Made by a program: the position numbers and the translations under genes
Shown: positions 27,649 through 37,063 of the stretch, piece by piece
Layout of the letters: each line of letters starts with the position of its first letter
How positions within the stretch are numbered: position 1 is the first letter of the stretch
Assembly: GCA_947505195.1 (NCBI GenBank)
Contig: CANNIM010000002.1
Coordinates: 1 to 43,772, forward strand
Direction: 5' to 3'
DNA length: 43,772 nt
Origin: Actinomycetota bacterium
GTDB taxonomy: Bacteria; Actinomycetota; Actinomycetes; Nanopelagicales; Nanopelagicaceae
The notes under the pieces: generated by a model
Databases searched by the model: none
What the model saw: the letters and a program-made list of their open reading frames with translations, nothing else
What the model was told of the DNA's origin: nothing

Positions 27649-28539
27649 ATGGGAAATAGACCACCTGATCTCTCCCCGCAAGAGCGAAAAGCGGCTGGTG
27701 AGAAAGCAGTTGCATCTAGACGTGAACGTGCTGAGATTAAGGCCGCGCTCACGAGCGGTGAGATTGGAATTTTTGAAGCCATAAATGATGGTAGGCAATC
27801 GATCCAAAGGATGCGCGTTAGTGAATTACTCGATGCCGCTCCGGGAATCGGCCCGCGTCGGGCGTTCACGATTATGTCGAAGGCAGGGATATCAGATACC
27901 CGTAGAATTGGCGGCTTAGGAAGACATCAATTGCAGAGATTAAGAAGTGAGATGATCTTGAATAAAGTTCCAGTAAACCAAGGCGCGCTAATTGTTATGT
28001 CTGGTCCTGGTGGGGTTGGCAAGAGCACTATTACTGCGCATCTTCGAAATCATCCAGCGGTATGGGTAAGTACGTCCGTTACTACTCGTGAACCCCGTGA
28101 AAATGAACGTGATGGACACGATTACCATTTCATTACCGAAGAAAAATTTGATCAGTTGATAGCGAACAATGAATTTCTTGAATGGGCCCAATTTGCAGGT
28201 GCTAGGTATGGAACCCTTAAGGGCGCCGTTGAAAGCGCCCGTAATTTGGGAAAACATGTATTGCTTGAAATCGAGATAGCGGGAGCAAGACAGATAAGAA
28301 GGGCTGAACCCGAAGCGCTTCTAGTATTTATCTCGCCACCTTCCTGGGAAGATCTGGTTGAACGCTTAACCAGCAGAGGAACTGACTCAATTGAACGCAG
28401 GGCTGCGCGATTAGCACTGGCTGAGGAAGAGATGGCTTGTGCGGGGGAGTTCGATGAGGTCCTGATAAATCACCAGGTCGAGGAAGTGGCCTTAGCACTG
28501 CTATCCTTAGCGGCTTCACGAGCCAATCGGCTCAGGTAA
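27649..28539 (+). CDS. gmk: Fusion of mIHF-type DNA-binding protein and guanylate kinase
   Basis: One 296-residue frame holds two proteins that are separate neighbours in other Actinomycetota. Residues about 5-100 match mIHF (nucleoid protein): LSPQERKAAGEKAVASRRER, a SELLDAAPGIGPRRA helix-hairpin-helix-like segment, and RRIGGLGRHQ. Residues about 104-296 are guanylate kinase (GMP to GDP): P-loop SGPGGVGKST with Lys115, TTREPRENERDGHDYHF for GMP binding, and an EIEIAGARQIRR segment. There is no stop between them and the linker is only a few residues. An internal ATG at 27952 (Met102) could start a free kinase, but only a poor GAAGTGAG-like site precedes it. It follows pyrF by three bases. Confidence 0.88.
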   Translation: MGNRPPDLSPQERKAAGEKAVASRRERAEIKAALTSGEIGIFEAINDGRQSIQRMRVSELLDAAPGIGPRRAFTIMSKAGISDTRRIGGLGRHQLQRLRSEMILNKVPVNQGALIVMSGPGGVGKSTITAHLRNHPAVWVSTSVTTREPRENERDGHDYHFITEEKFDQLIANNEFLEWAQFAGARYGTLKGAVESARNLGKHVLLEIEIAGARQIRRAEPEALLVFISPPSWEDLVERLTSRGTDSIERRAARLALAEEEMACAGEFDEVLINHQVEEVALALLSLAASRANRLR

Positions 28540-28598
28540 AGACAAATAAGAATTGCACCAAATCGTTTAGTTTCGTATGAATTAGAGGAAGGCTCGTT

Positions 28599-28877
28599 AT
28601 GACAACCATGGATGGAATCACAAACCCACCGATTGATAATTTATTAGAGGCCGCCGGTTCAAAATACAGCCTGGTTCTTTATGCGGCTAAGCGCGCACGT
28701 CAGATCAATGCTTACTACTCACAACTTGGCGAAGGTCTTCTGGAATATGTAGGGCCTCTAGTTGACACATATGTTCATGAGAAGCCACTTTCTATTGCAC
28801 TTCGTGAAATTAACGAAGGTCTACTCACAATTGAAAATCTTGAGCCAGTTGCTCCTGAAGCAGTAGTTGCTGAATAA
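28599..28877 (+). CDS. rpoZ: RNA polymerase omega subunit
   Basis: A 92-residue omega subunit, which helps assemble the beta-prime chain. The [31 protein letters not shown] block is broken here only by quotation: the key parts are [14 protein letters not shown] and AAKRARQIN. The C-terminal [10 protein letters not shown] segment is also typical. A GAGGAAGG site precedes ATG 28599; possible -10 boxes TAGTTT (28568) or TATGAA (28576) suggest its own promoter as well as read-through from the fusion gene. Confidence 0.93.
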   Translation: MTTMDGITNPPIDNLLEAAGSKYSLVLYAAKRARQINAYYSQLGEGLLEYVGPLVDTYVHEKPLSIALREINEGLLTIENLEPVAPEAVVAE

Positions 28878-28908
28878 ATCTTAATTTTTTAGATAACCAA
28901 TTATTACG

Positions 28909-30099
28909 ATGACACTCTTGGGTCGTGAATTAATCCTAGGAGTCGGCGGTGGGATATCTGCATACAAATCGGCAGAGTTATTACGACGCCTTCAAGATAT
29001 TGGCTTCGGAGTTACAGTAATCCCAACGCGAGCTAGTCTTAATTTTGTAGGAACCGCTACTTGGGAAGCGCTATCCGGTCGTCCAGTAACTGAGAATCTT
29101 TGGAATAATGTTCATGAAGTTCCACATATAAGAGCAGCCCGAAGCGCTAATTTGATTGTTGTTGCTCCTGCCACGGCCGATTTATTGGCAAAGGTGGCCG
29201 CTGGTTTAGCCGATGATTTCTTAACAAATGTATTGAGTGCAACAACTTCGCCGGTGGTCTTTGTTCCTGCGATGCATCCAGAGATGTGGGCTAATCCCGC
29301 AACTATGAAGAACGTTGCTGTACTTCGTGAGCGTGGGTATTTAGTTATCGAGCCAGATGAAGGACGCATGACAGGGGATGATTTTGGAATCGGTCGCTAT
29401 CCAGAAGTAAATCGAATAATTTCGGAGCTCTCTACCTATGCCGAACTCAAATCCGATCTCTTGGGCAAGAAAATTCTCGTTACTGCAGGTGGAACTCGCG
29501 AAGCAATCGACCCGGTTCGTTATATCGGTAACCATTCAAGCGGTAAGCAAGGTTATGCAATTGCCAAAGCAGCTCGTAATCGAGGAGCTCAAGTAGTACT
29601 TATTTCGGCAAATTCAAACTTGCCTGATCTAGCGGGCATAGAAACAATATCCGTTACTTCAACGTTGCAGATGCAGGAAGCCCTCAACTCACGTTTCCCA
29701 GAATGCGATTTATTTTTCATGGCTGCTGCGGTTGCCGATGCACGTCCGATTGAAGTAGCTTCGGAGAAATTAAAGAAGGGTAGCTTCAACCGGATAGAAT
29801 TGGAAACTAATCCGGATTTAATTTTTGAGTTATCTAAATCGCGTCGTTCATCACAAATTCTTATTGCATTTGCAGCCGAAACCGGGGAGATGGATATCGC
29901 TGCGGCGAAAATCAAAATGAGCAGTAAAGGCGCTGACTTGCTCTTTTTAAATGATGTAAGCAACGGTTCTATATTTGGATCTGATAAAACAGCAGGAATA
30001 TTGATCGATAGCAATGGCGCTGTCTTGGAATGTGCACAACAAGAGAAGGACACGCTAGCTGATCTGTTACTAGATCAAGCTCTTACTAAGTTAGGGTAA
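28909..30099 (+). CDS. coaBC: Bifunctional phosphopantothenoylcysteine decarboxylase / synthetase
   Basis: A 396-residue CoaBC making 4'-phosphopantetheine for CoA. The N-terminal FMN-binding decarboxylase (about 1-185) shows GGISAYK, a catalytic His in [17 protein letters not shown] and PAMHPEMW (Asn to His versus the common PAMN motif). The C-terminal CTP-dependent synthetase (about 190-396) has [27 protein letters not shown] and AAAVADARP. It keeps the usual actinobacterial place between rpoZ and metK. Confidence 0.95.
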   Translation: MTLLGRELILGVGGGISAYKSAELLRRLQDIGFGVTVIPTRASLNFVGTATWEALSGRPVTENLWNNVHEVPHIRAARSANLIVVAPATADLLAKVAAGLADDFLTNVLSATTSPVVFVPAMHPEMWANPATMKNVAVLRERGYLVIEPDEGRMTGDDFGIGRYPEVNRIISELSTYAELKSDLLGKKILVTAGGTREAIDPVRYIGNHSSGKQGYAIAKAARNRGAQVVLISANSNLPDLAGIETISVTSTLQMQEALNSRFPECDLFFMAAAVADARPIEVASEKLKKGSFNRIELETNPDLIFELSKSRRSSQILIAFAAETGEMDIAAAKIKMSSKGADLLFLNDVSNGSIFGSDKTAGILIDSNGAVLECAQQEKDTLADLLLDQALTKLG

Positions 30100-30103
30100 A
30101 CCA

Positions 30104-31297
30104 ATGACCAAACGTCTCTTCACCTCAGAATCAGTCACCGAAGGCCATCCAGATAAGATGGCAGATCAAATTTCAGATGCGATCCTCGATTCATTACTTT
30201 CGCAAGACGTTAAGAGTCGTGTGGCTGTTGAGACCCTTATTACAACAGGCCAAGTTCATGTTGCTGGTGAAGTTACCACCGACGGTTACGCCGATGTCAT
30301 GTCGATAGTTAGAGATACCGTTCTTAGTATTGGTTATGACTCTTCAGAAAAAGGTTTTGACGGAAACTCCTGCGGTGTTTCACTCTCAATTGGGCAACAA
30401 TCAAGTGATATTGCACAAGGTGTGGATTCTGCGCTCGAGAAAAGAATTTCATCATCTTCCGATCCATTAGATCTACAGGGCGCTGGCGATCAAGGGCTGA
30501 TGTTTGGTTATGCCTGCGATGACACCCCTGAATTGATGCCGTTACCGATTTCTATGGCTCATAAACTTGCACTACAACTTTCAAAAGTTCGTAAATCAGG
30601 TGAGGTTGATTATCTCCGCCCAGATGGCAAGACTCAAGTAACAATTGAATATGCTGGCGATAAGGCAGTAGCGCTAAATACTGTTGTGATTTCCACTCAG
30701 CACGCCCCTCACGTCGATCTTGAAAAAACGCTAGCTCCCGAGCTGAAGAGATTGGTAATTGATCCAATAATTTCAGGGCTAAATATCGATACTTCAGATG
30801 TGCGAATATTAATTAATCCAACGGGACGTTTTGTTATCGGTGGCCCGATGGGAGATGCTGGACTTACAGGGCGCAAAATCATCGTTGATACATATGGTGG
30901 CATGGCTCGGCATGGTGGTGGTGCATTTTCAGGCAAGGACCCATCCAAAGTTGATCGTAGCGCCGCATATGCAATGCGCTGGATAGCCAAGAACGTCGTT
31001 GCCGCTGGATTAGCAACTCGTTGTGAAGTTCAAGTTGCTTATGCAATTGGTAAAGCACAACCAGTGGGTCTTTTTGTTGAAACCTTTGGTACAGAAACAA
31101 TTGCCACAGCGAAGATTGCAGATGCAGTTATGGCCACGTTTGATCTTCGACCAGCTGCGATTATCCGCGATTTGGATTTGTTGCGCCCAATATATGCAGA
31201 GACTGCTTCATATGGACATTTTGGTCGTGAACTTCCGAACTTCACTTGGGAGCGAACAGATCGAGCAGCTGCACTCAAAGAAGCGGCATCTAGGTAA
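30104..31297 (+). CDS. metK: S-adenosylmethionine synthase
   Basis: A 397-residue MetK forming AdoMet from methionine and ATP. The N-terminal [19 protein letters not shown] segment with the catalytic His and metal-binding Asp, the [12 protein letters not shown] loop, the [17 protein letters not shown] segment and the [19 protein letters not shown] loop are intact. Four bases separate it from coaBC. priA starts six bases after its stop. Confidence 0.97.
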   Translation: MTKRLFTSESVTEGHPDKMADQISDAILDSLLSQDVKSRVAVETLITTGQVHVAGEVTTDGYADVMSIVRDTVLSIGYDSSEKGFDGNSCGVSLSIGQQSSDIAQGVDSALEKRISSSSDPLDLQGAGDQGLMFGYACDDTPELMPLPISMAHKLALQLSKVRKSGEVDYLRPDGKTQVTIEYAGDKAVALNTVVISTQHAPHVDLEKTLAPELKRLVIDPIISGLNIDTSDVRILINPTGRFVIGGPMGDAGLTGRKIIVDTYGGMARHGGGAFSGKDPSKVDRSAAYAMRWIAKNVVAAGLATRCEVQVAYAIGKAQPVGLFVETFGTETIATAKIADAVMATFDLRPAAIIRDLDLLRPIYAETASYGHFGRELPNFTWERTDRAAALKEAASR

Positions 31298-31303
31298 ATG
31301 TAG

Positions 31304-33175
31304 GTGGCTGAGGTAAAGCCACTGCGTCTAAAGGCGCAACGGGTAGCCAAGAGAGTTGCGATTGCAACGGATTCACCTACAGTACAAATCTGCGTCGATA
31401 CTGGTGTATTTCATCTTCCGAATATTTTTGATTATTTGGTTCCGGAAGAGATATCAGAACTAATTCAACCTGGTGTTTTCGTTAAGGTGCAATTTGGTCC
31501 AAATGAGTGTTCCGGTTACGTTGTGAGCCGAAATCCATCAGATTTAGAGTTAGCAAAGTTGAAACCGATTTTAAAATTGATTTCACCCATCCCATTATTA
31601 ACTGATGAACTAATTGAAATCATTGCGCTCACGTGTGAACGTTATGCCTGCAAACCCTGGGATGTTATTCGGAGCGCAATTCCGATGCGAATGGCTGGTG
31701 CGGAGAGATCATTTATTGGACGGAAACTTCCAAAGGCTGATGGAGAGATTTTAGAGCGGAAGCATGAATTGACCATAACAAATAGCAGTGATGGTCTTGC
31801 TCATAAGATAAATGAAATTTTAAGTAGCCTTACAGGCTCCGAACAGTTGCTCGTGATAGTTCCAGATCAACGAGATGTTTCTCAAATTACCAGCGCCAAT
31901 CTAAATGTAACCCCAATTATTCTGACTTCATCCGAGACGAAATCGTTACGGTATGAAAATTACCTAAAAACCAGATTTGATCAACCTAAGTTAATACTAG
32001 GAACTCGAAGTGCAATATTCACACCGCTTTCACCGAATTCAACAATCTTGATATTAAATGATGGCGATGATTCCATGTATGAGAAGAGATTTCCAACGTG
32101 GAATGTTAGGGATATAGCGATGTTACGAAGCGGTGATTTCTCACTCCATTTCCTTAGCGCGAGTCCTACCCTAGAAATAGTTAGGTTATCCGAATTAGGA
32201 TGGATAAAAGCAAAGCGCGAAGGAGCCGATTCTCAGAGTAAAAAGGTTCCGATATATTTTGCAGATTCGACCGTATCGGATATCTCTGTGATTAAGAATG
32301 GGTTGAAACACGGAAGCGTTTTGGTCGCAATGGCAGAAACTGGTTATGTGAATGCCATGGGATGCCAAAAATGCCGCAATCAAGCGAAATGTGGTTGTGG
32401 CGGAAAATTATATATACCTACAAAAATCAGTTATCCGAAATGCTTCTTATGCGATGAGGAATTTAAAGATTGGCAATGCTCGTGGTGCAACGGGAACATC
32501 ATCAGGGCTATAAGTAAGGGGTCTACTAGATACGCAGAAGAAATCGGCAAGGCAGTACCTGGAACGAGAGTTCTAATGAGTAAAGGTGTCGCTCGGCTAG
32601 ATTTTCTTCCCGAGAGCGTCGAACACCTCTTGGTAATTTCTAGTTATGGATGTGAGCCAACCGGCACTTATTCTGCAGTTGTATTAATGTCCCTAGAAAA
32701 TTTAACTAATCGCGTCGATCTGCGAAGTCTTGAATTTGCGAGACGAGTTATTTTCGAAAATATAAATCGGGTAGCAAAAAGTGAAGGATCAGCCATTCAC
32801 CTAGATCTTCCATCTACAAATCCAATTTCCCAAGGTTTGTTGCGAAATGACCCTTACCGATTATGTTTAGATGAAATTCAAGAACGGCAAAGTTCAAACT
32901 TGCCACCATTTACCAGATTGGCAACGCTAGTGGGGGAGAGTGCCGCAATCCGCACACTTGCACGTTCGCTTGAAGAGAACGAACTCTTTACTGCGATTTC
33001 TGTTATCGGAAATCCACTAGAAAAAGGATTGGCTAATCAAACATCAAAACTGGTACTACGAAGTGAGATTGCGCGTTCAGAGGAATTCTCTGAATTCTTC
33101 CGTGATTTGTCGCGATATCGCGGAATAAAAGCGCTCTCGCCATTGCAGCTTCGGATGGATCCATTTTCAATTTAG
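31304..33175 (+). CDS. priA: PriA-like protein lacking helicase motifs
   Basis: A 623-residue PriA homologue. The N-terminal 3'-DNA-binding domain and a zinc region with eight cysteines in four pairs (GCQKC, CGCG, CFLC, CSWC) between about 348 and 400 are present. The helicase core is degenerate: where a GSGKT Walker A is expected there is only NSSDGLAHK, and the DEEH box reads NDGDDS. This loss is the known actinobacterial form, often annotated as probable replication restart protein without helicase activity. It is therefore probably a structural replication-restart factor, not a pseudogene, since the frame is intact and sits in its usual metK-priA-def-fmt context. GTG 31304 is the start. 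Confidence 0.88.
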   Translation: MAEVKPLRLKAQRVAKRVAIATDSPTVQICVDTGVFHLPNIFDYLVPEEISELIQPGVFVKVQFGPNECSGYVVSRNPSDLELAKLKPILKLISPIPLLTDELIEIIALTCERYACKPWDVIRSAIPMRMAGAERSFIGRKLPKADGEILERKHELTITNSSDGLAHKINEILSSLTGSEQLLVIVPDQRDVSQITSANLNVTPIILTSSETKSLRYENYLKTRFDQPKLILGTRSAIFTPLSPNSTILILNDGDDSMYEKRFPTWNVRDIAMLRSGDFSLHFLSASPTLEIVRLSELGWIKAKREGADSQSKKVPIYFADSTVSDISVIKNGLKHGSVLVAMAETGYVNAMGCQKCRNQAKCGCGGKLYIPTKISYPKCFLCDEEFKDWQCSWCNGNIIRAISKGSTRYAEEIGKAVPGTRVLMSKGVARLDFLPESVEHLLVISSYGCEPTGTYSAVVLMSLENLTNRVDLRSLEFARRVIFENINRVAKSEGSAIHLDLPSTNPISQGLLRNDPYRLCLDEIQERQSSNLPPFTRLATLVGESAAIRTLARSLEENELFTAISVIGNPLEKGLANQTSKLVLRSEIARSEEFSEFFRDLSRYRGIKALSPLQLRMDPFSI

Positions 33176-33196
33176 GCAAAATACTATTAGCGGCCT

Positions 33197-33202
33197 TAGA
33201 AT
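33197..33202 (+). promoter_or_regulatory. Putative -10 box (TAGAAT), leaderless start of def
   Basis: TAGAAT is close to the ideal -10 and ends six bases before GTG 33209. No Shine-Dalgarno sequence is seen, so transcription probably starts on the GTG. Confidence 0.6.
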
Positions 33203-33208
33203 TAGGTC

Positions 33209-33769
33209 GTGCCTGTTCAACCAATTCGCTTATTCGGAGACCCTGTTCTTACAACGCCGGCGGGGTTAGTGACTACTTTCGACAAAGATCTCCGGAATTT
33301 AGTTTCAGACTTGATTGAAACCATGCATGAAGCTCCTGGGGCGGGTCTAGCTGCACCACAAATTGGAGTCTCACTACAAGTTTTTGTTTGGGATATTGAC
33401 GAGGGCGATGGACATCTAATCAATCCAACCCTAGATCTTTCCGAAGAATTGCAAGAGGGGGAAGAGGGCTGCTTAAGTTTTCCCGGTTTAGTCTATGAAA
33501 CTCCGCGCGCTTTTCGAGCGGTGGCAAAAGGTTTCAATATGCACGGTGAGCCAGTAACGATTGAAGGTACTGAACTTCTAGCACGAGTACTGCAACACGA
33601 GACCGACCATTTGAATGGAATTGTCTTTATCGATCGTCTTTTAACATCGGAGCGGAAATTAGCAATGGCTGATATCCGCAACTCGGAGTGGTTTGGCGAA
33701 GCCACAGCACTTGGCAACTCACCGATCATCAAATTTAGTCCGCATTCAACTAAAGGTTTGGCGATTTAG
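33209..33769 (+). CDS. def: Peptide deformylase
   Basis: A 186-residue iron/zinc hydrolase removing the N-formyl group from new proteins. All three motifs are complete: GAGLAAPQIG, EEGCLSFPG with metal ligand Cys88, and QHETDH with His130, catalytic Glu131 and His134. fmt follows one base after the stop; def-fmt pairing is universal, linking deformylation with Met-tRNA formylation. Confidence 0.96.
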   Translation: MPVQPIRLFGDPVLTTPAGLVTTFDKDLRNLVSDLIETMHEAPGAGLAAPQIGVSLQVFVWDIDEGDGHLINPTLDLSEELQEGEEGCLSFPGLVYETPRAFRAVAKGFNMHGEPVTIEGTELLARVLQHETDHLNGIVFIDRLLTSERKLAMADIRNSEWFGEATALGNSPIIKFSPHSTKGLAI

Positions 33770-33770
33770 A

Positions 33771-34688
33771 ATGCAGATATCTGTAGCTTCTTCTTCGCTT
33801 GTTTCTATTCCAATTATTGAGGCGGTTCTCGCGAGTGAACACACGTTGGGTTCAATCATTACTAACCCCGATAAGCCAGTGGGTCGTGGCAAAAAGATTG
33901 AGGCAAATGATTTAGCAAAATGGGCGCAGGAGAAAGGCTTAGATGTCGCGAAACCGGCGGATACCTCGGAGCTGAATCGACATTTACTCTCAGCTCAGCC
34001 ACAACTTATTATTACTTGTGCATACGGTCGCTTGATTCCAGTAGAACTATTGCACGGTCCAAGATTTGGTTGGATTAATTTGCATTTTTCAATACTTCCT
34101 AAACTCCGTGGGGCCGCTCCTGTGCAATGGGCGATTCTAAATGGCGAAACTAGCACCGGATACTCAATCTTCAAGTTGGATAAAGGAATGGATACGGGAC
34201 CGGTTTATCTTTCGAAAGAATTAAACATGTCACCAACAGATACGACTCCCTACTTGTTGGATAAGTTGGGCAAGTTGGCCGCACCTGACATACTCGAAGT
34301 TGTTTCTACAATAGGTAAAACCAGACCCTCTCCCCAACCACTTAACGGGGTAACGCTTGCCCCAAAGATTTCGAAAGATATGGCCCGCATTGATTGGTCT
34401 AGTCCTACGGAAACAATTCTTCGACAGGACCGAGCCCTATCGGATAACCCAGGTATTTGGAGCGTGTTTGAAGGTGAGCGCATATCTCTCTTTGGTTTAA
34501 GTGAGGTTCTAGCGCCGAACTCTTTAATAAGCCCTGGAGATATTGAAGTTGTCGGAGGAGATCTACTGGTTCGAACAGCAGATAGCATTGTTCAGATTAA
34601 TGAAGTAATCCCTGCAGGAAAAAAGCGAATGAGCGGTGCGGATTTTGCGCGCGGAGCGCGTTTGATTCAAGGATCGAAGTTTGAGTAG
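33771..34688 (+). CDS. fmt: Methionyl-tRNA formyltransferase
   Basis: A 305-residue formyltransferase acting on initiator Met-tRNA with 10-formyl-THF. The catalytic Asn103 and His105 lie in INLHFSILPKLRGAAP and Asp141 in MDTGPVY. A C-terminal OB-like domain follows. The frame is open to 33693 but that would overlap def; ATG 33771, one base after the def stop, gives the family N-terminus. Confidence 0.95.
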   Translation: MQISVASSSLVSIPIIEAVLASEHTLGSIITNPDKPVGRGKKIEANDLAKWAQEKGLDVAKPADTSELNRHLLSAQPQLIITCAYGRLIPVELLHGPRFGWINLHFSILPKLRGAAPVQWAILNGETSTGYSIFKLDKGMDTGPVYLSKELNMSPTDTTPYLLDKLGKLAAPDILEVVSTIGKTRPSPQPLNGVTLAPKISKDMARIDWSSPTETILRQDRALSDNPGIWSVFEGERISLFGLSEVLAPNSLISPGDIEVVGGDLLVRTADSIVQINEVIPAGKKRMSGADFARGARLIQGSKFE

Positions 34689-36036
34689 TAAAGGATTTTC
34701 TAAACCAAAACCCGGCGCCGCAAGGCTTTTAGCCTACGATTTAATCACTCAGGTCAATCGTGGTGGTGCTTATGCAAACCTTCGGTTACCAGAACTTCTT
34801 GATAATTCAGATCTTGAGTTGAGGGATCGTGCATTTGTTACGGAGCTCGCATATGGAACTCTACGTATGCAAGGTAAACATGATTACGCAATCTCGAAAA
34901 AAGCAGATAGATCCTTTATTGAACTTGATGAGAAGATAATCGATCTTCTCCGACTAGGAATCCACCAAATTTTTGAAATGCGTGTTCCGATACATGCGGC
35001 CGTTGGTGAAACAGTGGAAGTAGCTCGGGCAGTCGCTGGTGAATCGAAAGCGAGTTATGTAAATGCAATTCTTCGTTCAATCTCCGCAGATTTAGAGATT
35101 TACGATCGGCTAGAAGCGGATTCAACTGTTTCGAGCCTAGAGAAACTTGCAGTTCTCCACTCGCATCCAACATGGATTATTTCTGCCTACTTCGATCAAT
35201 TGAGAGACTGGGGCGCCGTAACCGAACTCCTAAAGATAAACAATGTTCCAGTCGCACCGCACATCGTTGCGTGGCCTGGAAAATCGACAGTCGCTGAGAT
35301 TCTTGCAGTCGGTGGCACGAAATTAGAACTAGGAACTTTCGCAGTTCTATCGGATCATTTACCGAATGAATACCCCGCAATCAAGGATAAGCGAGCCGGC
35401 ATTCAAGATATGGGTTCACAATTAATTTCTGAGATATTTTTTGCTACGAAGGATGCAGCCTCAGAACATTGGTTGGACTTATGTGCCGGACCTGGTGGAA
35501 AGGCTGCACTCTTGAATAATTTACTTGATCAAAGTGCTGATTCTTATGACTTCCTTGCAAATGAACCAAGCGAGCATCGAGCAGAATTAGTTGCCCGAGT
35601 TATTCCGAGATCTAAGATTATTTCTCTTGATGGTCGGAACTATGCAAGTTTCGGAAAGAAGTTTGATCGTATTCTTATAGATGCACCATGCTCAGGACTT
35701 GGAGCGCTACGTCGGAGACCAGAAGCCAGATGGCGCAGGACGTTAAGTGATCTTAAGGAATTACTGCCACTGCAACGAGAGTTGATTGATTCTGCTTATG
35801 AGATGTTGAATCCAGGTGGCATTATCGCTTTCGCCACGTGTTCACCGTTATTGGCTGAAACTAAGGGTCAAGTACTGGATGCTCAGTACCGTCACAAGGA
35901 TCTGCAGATTCTAAATATTTCGGAATTCTCACCTGTAGGCAAAACCGGGGTTAACGATGATGGAACTCTTCAGTTGTGGACTCATATTGATGGCTCAGAT
36001 TCTATGTTTATGGCGTTGCTCCAAAAAGCAAAGTAA
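34681..36036 (+). CDS. rsmB: 16S rRNA (cytosine-967-C5)-methyltransferase
   Basis: A 451-residue RsmB/Sun protein. The N-terminal NusB-like RNA-binding domain covers about 10-145; the C-terminal Rossmann methyltransferase has the AdoMet loop LDLCAGPGGKAALL, Cys337 in DAPCSG and the second cysteine Cys387 in FATCSP. TTG 34681 overlaps the fmt stop by eight bases. It ends the priA-def-fmt-rsmB run; about 55 bases with a promoter-like TATAGT follow. Confidence 0.93.
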   Translation: MSSKGFSKPKPGAARLLAYDLITQVNRGGAYANLRLPELLDNSDLELRDRAFVTELAYGTLRMQGKHDYAISKKADRSFIELDEKIIDLLRLGIHQIFEMRVPIHAAVGETVEVARAVAGESKASYVNAILRSISADLEIYDRLEADSTVSSLEKLAVLHSHPTWIISAYFDQLRDWGAVTELLKINNVPVAPHIVAWPGKSTVAEILAVGGTKLELGTFAVLSDHLPNEYPAIKDKRAGIQDMGSQLISEIFFATKDAASEHWLDLCAGPGGKAALLNNLLDQSADSYDFLANEPSEHRAELVARVIPRSKIISLDGRNYASFGKKFDRILIDAPCSGLGALRRRPEARWRRTLSDLKELLPLQRELIDSAYEMLNPGGIIAFATCSPLLAETKGQVLDAQYRHKDLQILNISEFSPVGKTGVNDDGTLQLWTHIDGSDSMFMALLQKAK

Positions 36037-36054
36037 TTCTCCTTTATTTTTAAG

Positions 36055-36060
36055 TATAGT
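36055..36060 (+). promoter_or_regulatory. Possible -10 box (TATAGT) for rpe
   Basis: TATAGT lies 31 bases before the GTG of rpe and would give a leader of roughly 25 bases. No strong -35 box is seen. Confidence 0.4.
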
Positions 36061-36091
36061 TAAGGGTCGCTAAAGTGGAAAGGGCGGAACT

Positions 36092-36751
36092 GTGATCCGG
36101 ATTTGCCCAAGTATTCTCAATGCCGACCGCAATAATCTCGCTTCAGAGATTAAAAGAATTTCTGATACTTCCGACCTCTTACACCTCGATGTAATGGACA
36201 ATATTTTTGTTCCCAATAAGACATTCTCGTTAGAGGAATCTCGTAAGATTATTTCGGAAACTTCAATCCCGGTCGATGTGCATTTAATGATTGCTGATCC
36301 AGATGAGCAGGCCCATTTGTACGCTAAGTGTGGCGCGGCAAGTGTTACCTTCCATTTAGAAGCTAGTAAAAGACCTCATGAAACTATCGCCATGATTGCG
36401 AGTGAAGGTTCTCGGGTTGGGATCGCTTTGAAACCTGATACGCCTTTCGAACTCTTGGCTCCCATAATGAGTGAAATTGATATGGTTCTGATCATGACCG
36501 TGGAACCTGGATTTGGCGGACAGAGTTTTATGGCGGACATGATGTCCAAGGTTTCACAGGCTCGGGCGGAGATTGATCGTAAATATTTCGGGAAGATCTG
36601 GCTTCAAGTTGACGGCGGAATATCGCTTGAAACTATTGCTGTAGCTAGCGCAGCTGGTGCTGACACCTTTGTTGCAGGAAGCGCGGTATTCAAGGCAGAC
36701 AATCCTGGTGAAATGGTGGAATTGCTTCGGACAGCTGCACGTTCTAATTAG
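36092..36751 (+). CDS. rpe: Ribulose-phosphate 3-epimerase
   Basis: A 219-residue TIM-barrel epimerase interconverting ribulose 5-phosphate and xylulose 5-phosphate. CPSILNAD at the start, HLDVMDNIFVPN with the metal-binding His and Asp, VDVHLMI, VEPGFGGQSF and VDGGIS are all present. GTG 36092 follows a GGGCGG-like site. In several Actinomycetota riboflavin genes follow rpe; here hisE comes next. Confidence 0.95.
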   Translation: MIRICPSILNADRNNLASEIKRISDTSDLLHLDVMDNIFVPNKTFSLEESRKIISETSIPVDVHLMIADPDEQAHLYAKCGAASVTFHLEASKRPHETIAMIASEGSRVGIALKPDTPFELLAPIMSEIDMVLIMTVEPGFGGQSFMADMMSKVSQARAEIDRKYFGKIWLQVDGGISLETIAVASAAGADTFVAGSAVFKADNPGEMVELLRTAARSN

Positions 36752-36776
36752 TGAACTTGGTTGGTGCTAAATAGGT

Positions 36777-36782
36777 TAAAAT
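36777..36782 (+). promoter_or_regulatory. Putative -10 box (TAAAAT), leaderless start of hisE
   Basis: TAAAAT ends six bases before ATG 36789 and no Shine-Dalgarno sequence is present, so a leaderless hisE-hisG transcript is likely. Confidence 0.6.
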
Positions 36783-36788
36783 TTGGGT

Positions 36789-37052
36789 ATGAAAAACTTT
36801 GACTCGTTGTGGGAAGAGTTGAATCAATTAGCTTTGGCTAAACCTACTGATTCTCGTACGGTCAAGGAGTTGGATTCAGGAATCCACGCGATCGGCAAGA
36901 AGATTATTGAAGAGGCGGGCGAGGTATGGATAGCAGCGGAGTACCAAAGTGATGAAGAGCTTGCACTTGAGATAAGCCAATTGCTTTACCATCTTCAGGT
37001 ACTAATGATTGCTCGCGGAATTAAATTAGATGATGTTTACAAGAAGCTATAG
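36789..37052 (+). CDS. hisE: Phosphoribosyl-ATP pyrophosphatase
   Basis: An 87-residue all-alpha MazG-like enzyme for step two of histidine synthesis. The [14 protein letters not shown] helix with acidic metal ligands and the [13 protein letters not shown] helix match HisE. ATG 36789 is preferred to an in-frame TTG two codons earlier. hisG follows after 11 bases; the HisE-HisG pair is typical for Actinomycetota, with HisI elsewhere. Confidence 0.92.
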   Translation: MKNFDSLWEELNQLALAKPTDSRTVKELDSGIHAIGKKIIEEAGEVWIAAEYQSDEELALEISQLLYHLQVLMIARGIKLDDVYKKL

Positions 37053-37063
37053 ATAGGAAAACA

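Noticed and set aside
29589-30053. Antisense frame of 154 codons opposite coaBC
   Set aside because: Covers conserved CoaB motifs on the other strand and has no family signature of its own.
31304-33175. priA as a pseudogene because helicase motifs are missing
   Set aside because: The frame is intact, zinc cysteines are conserved, and motif loss is known for actinobacterial PriA.
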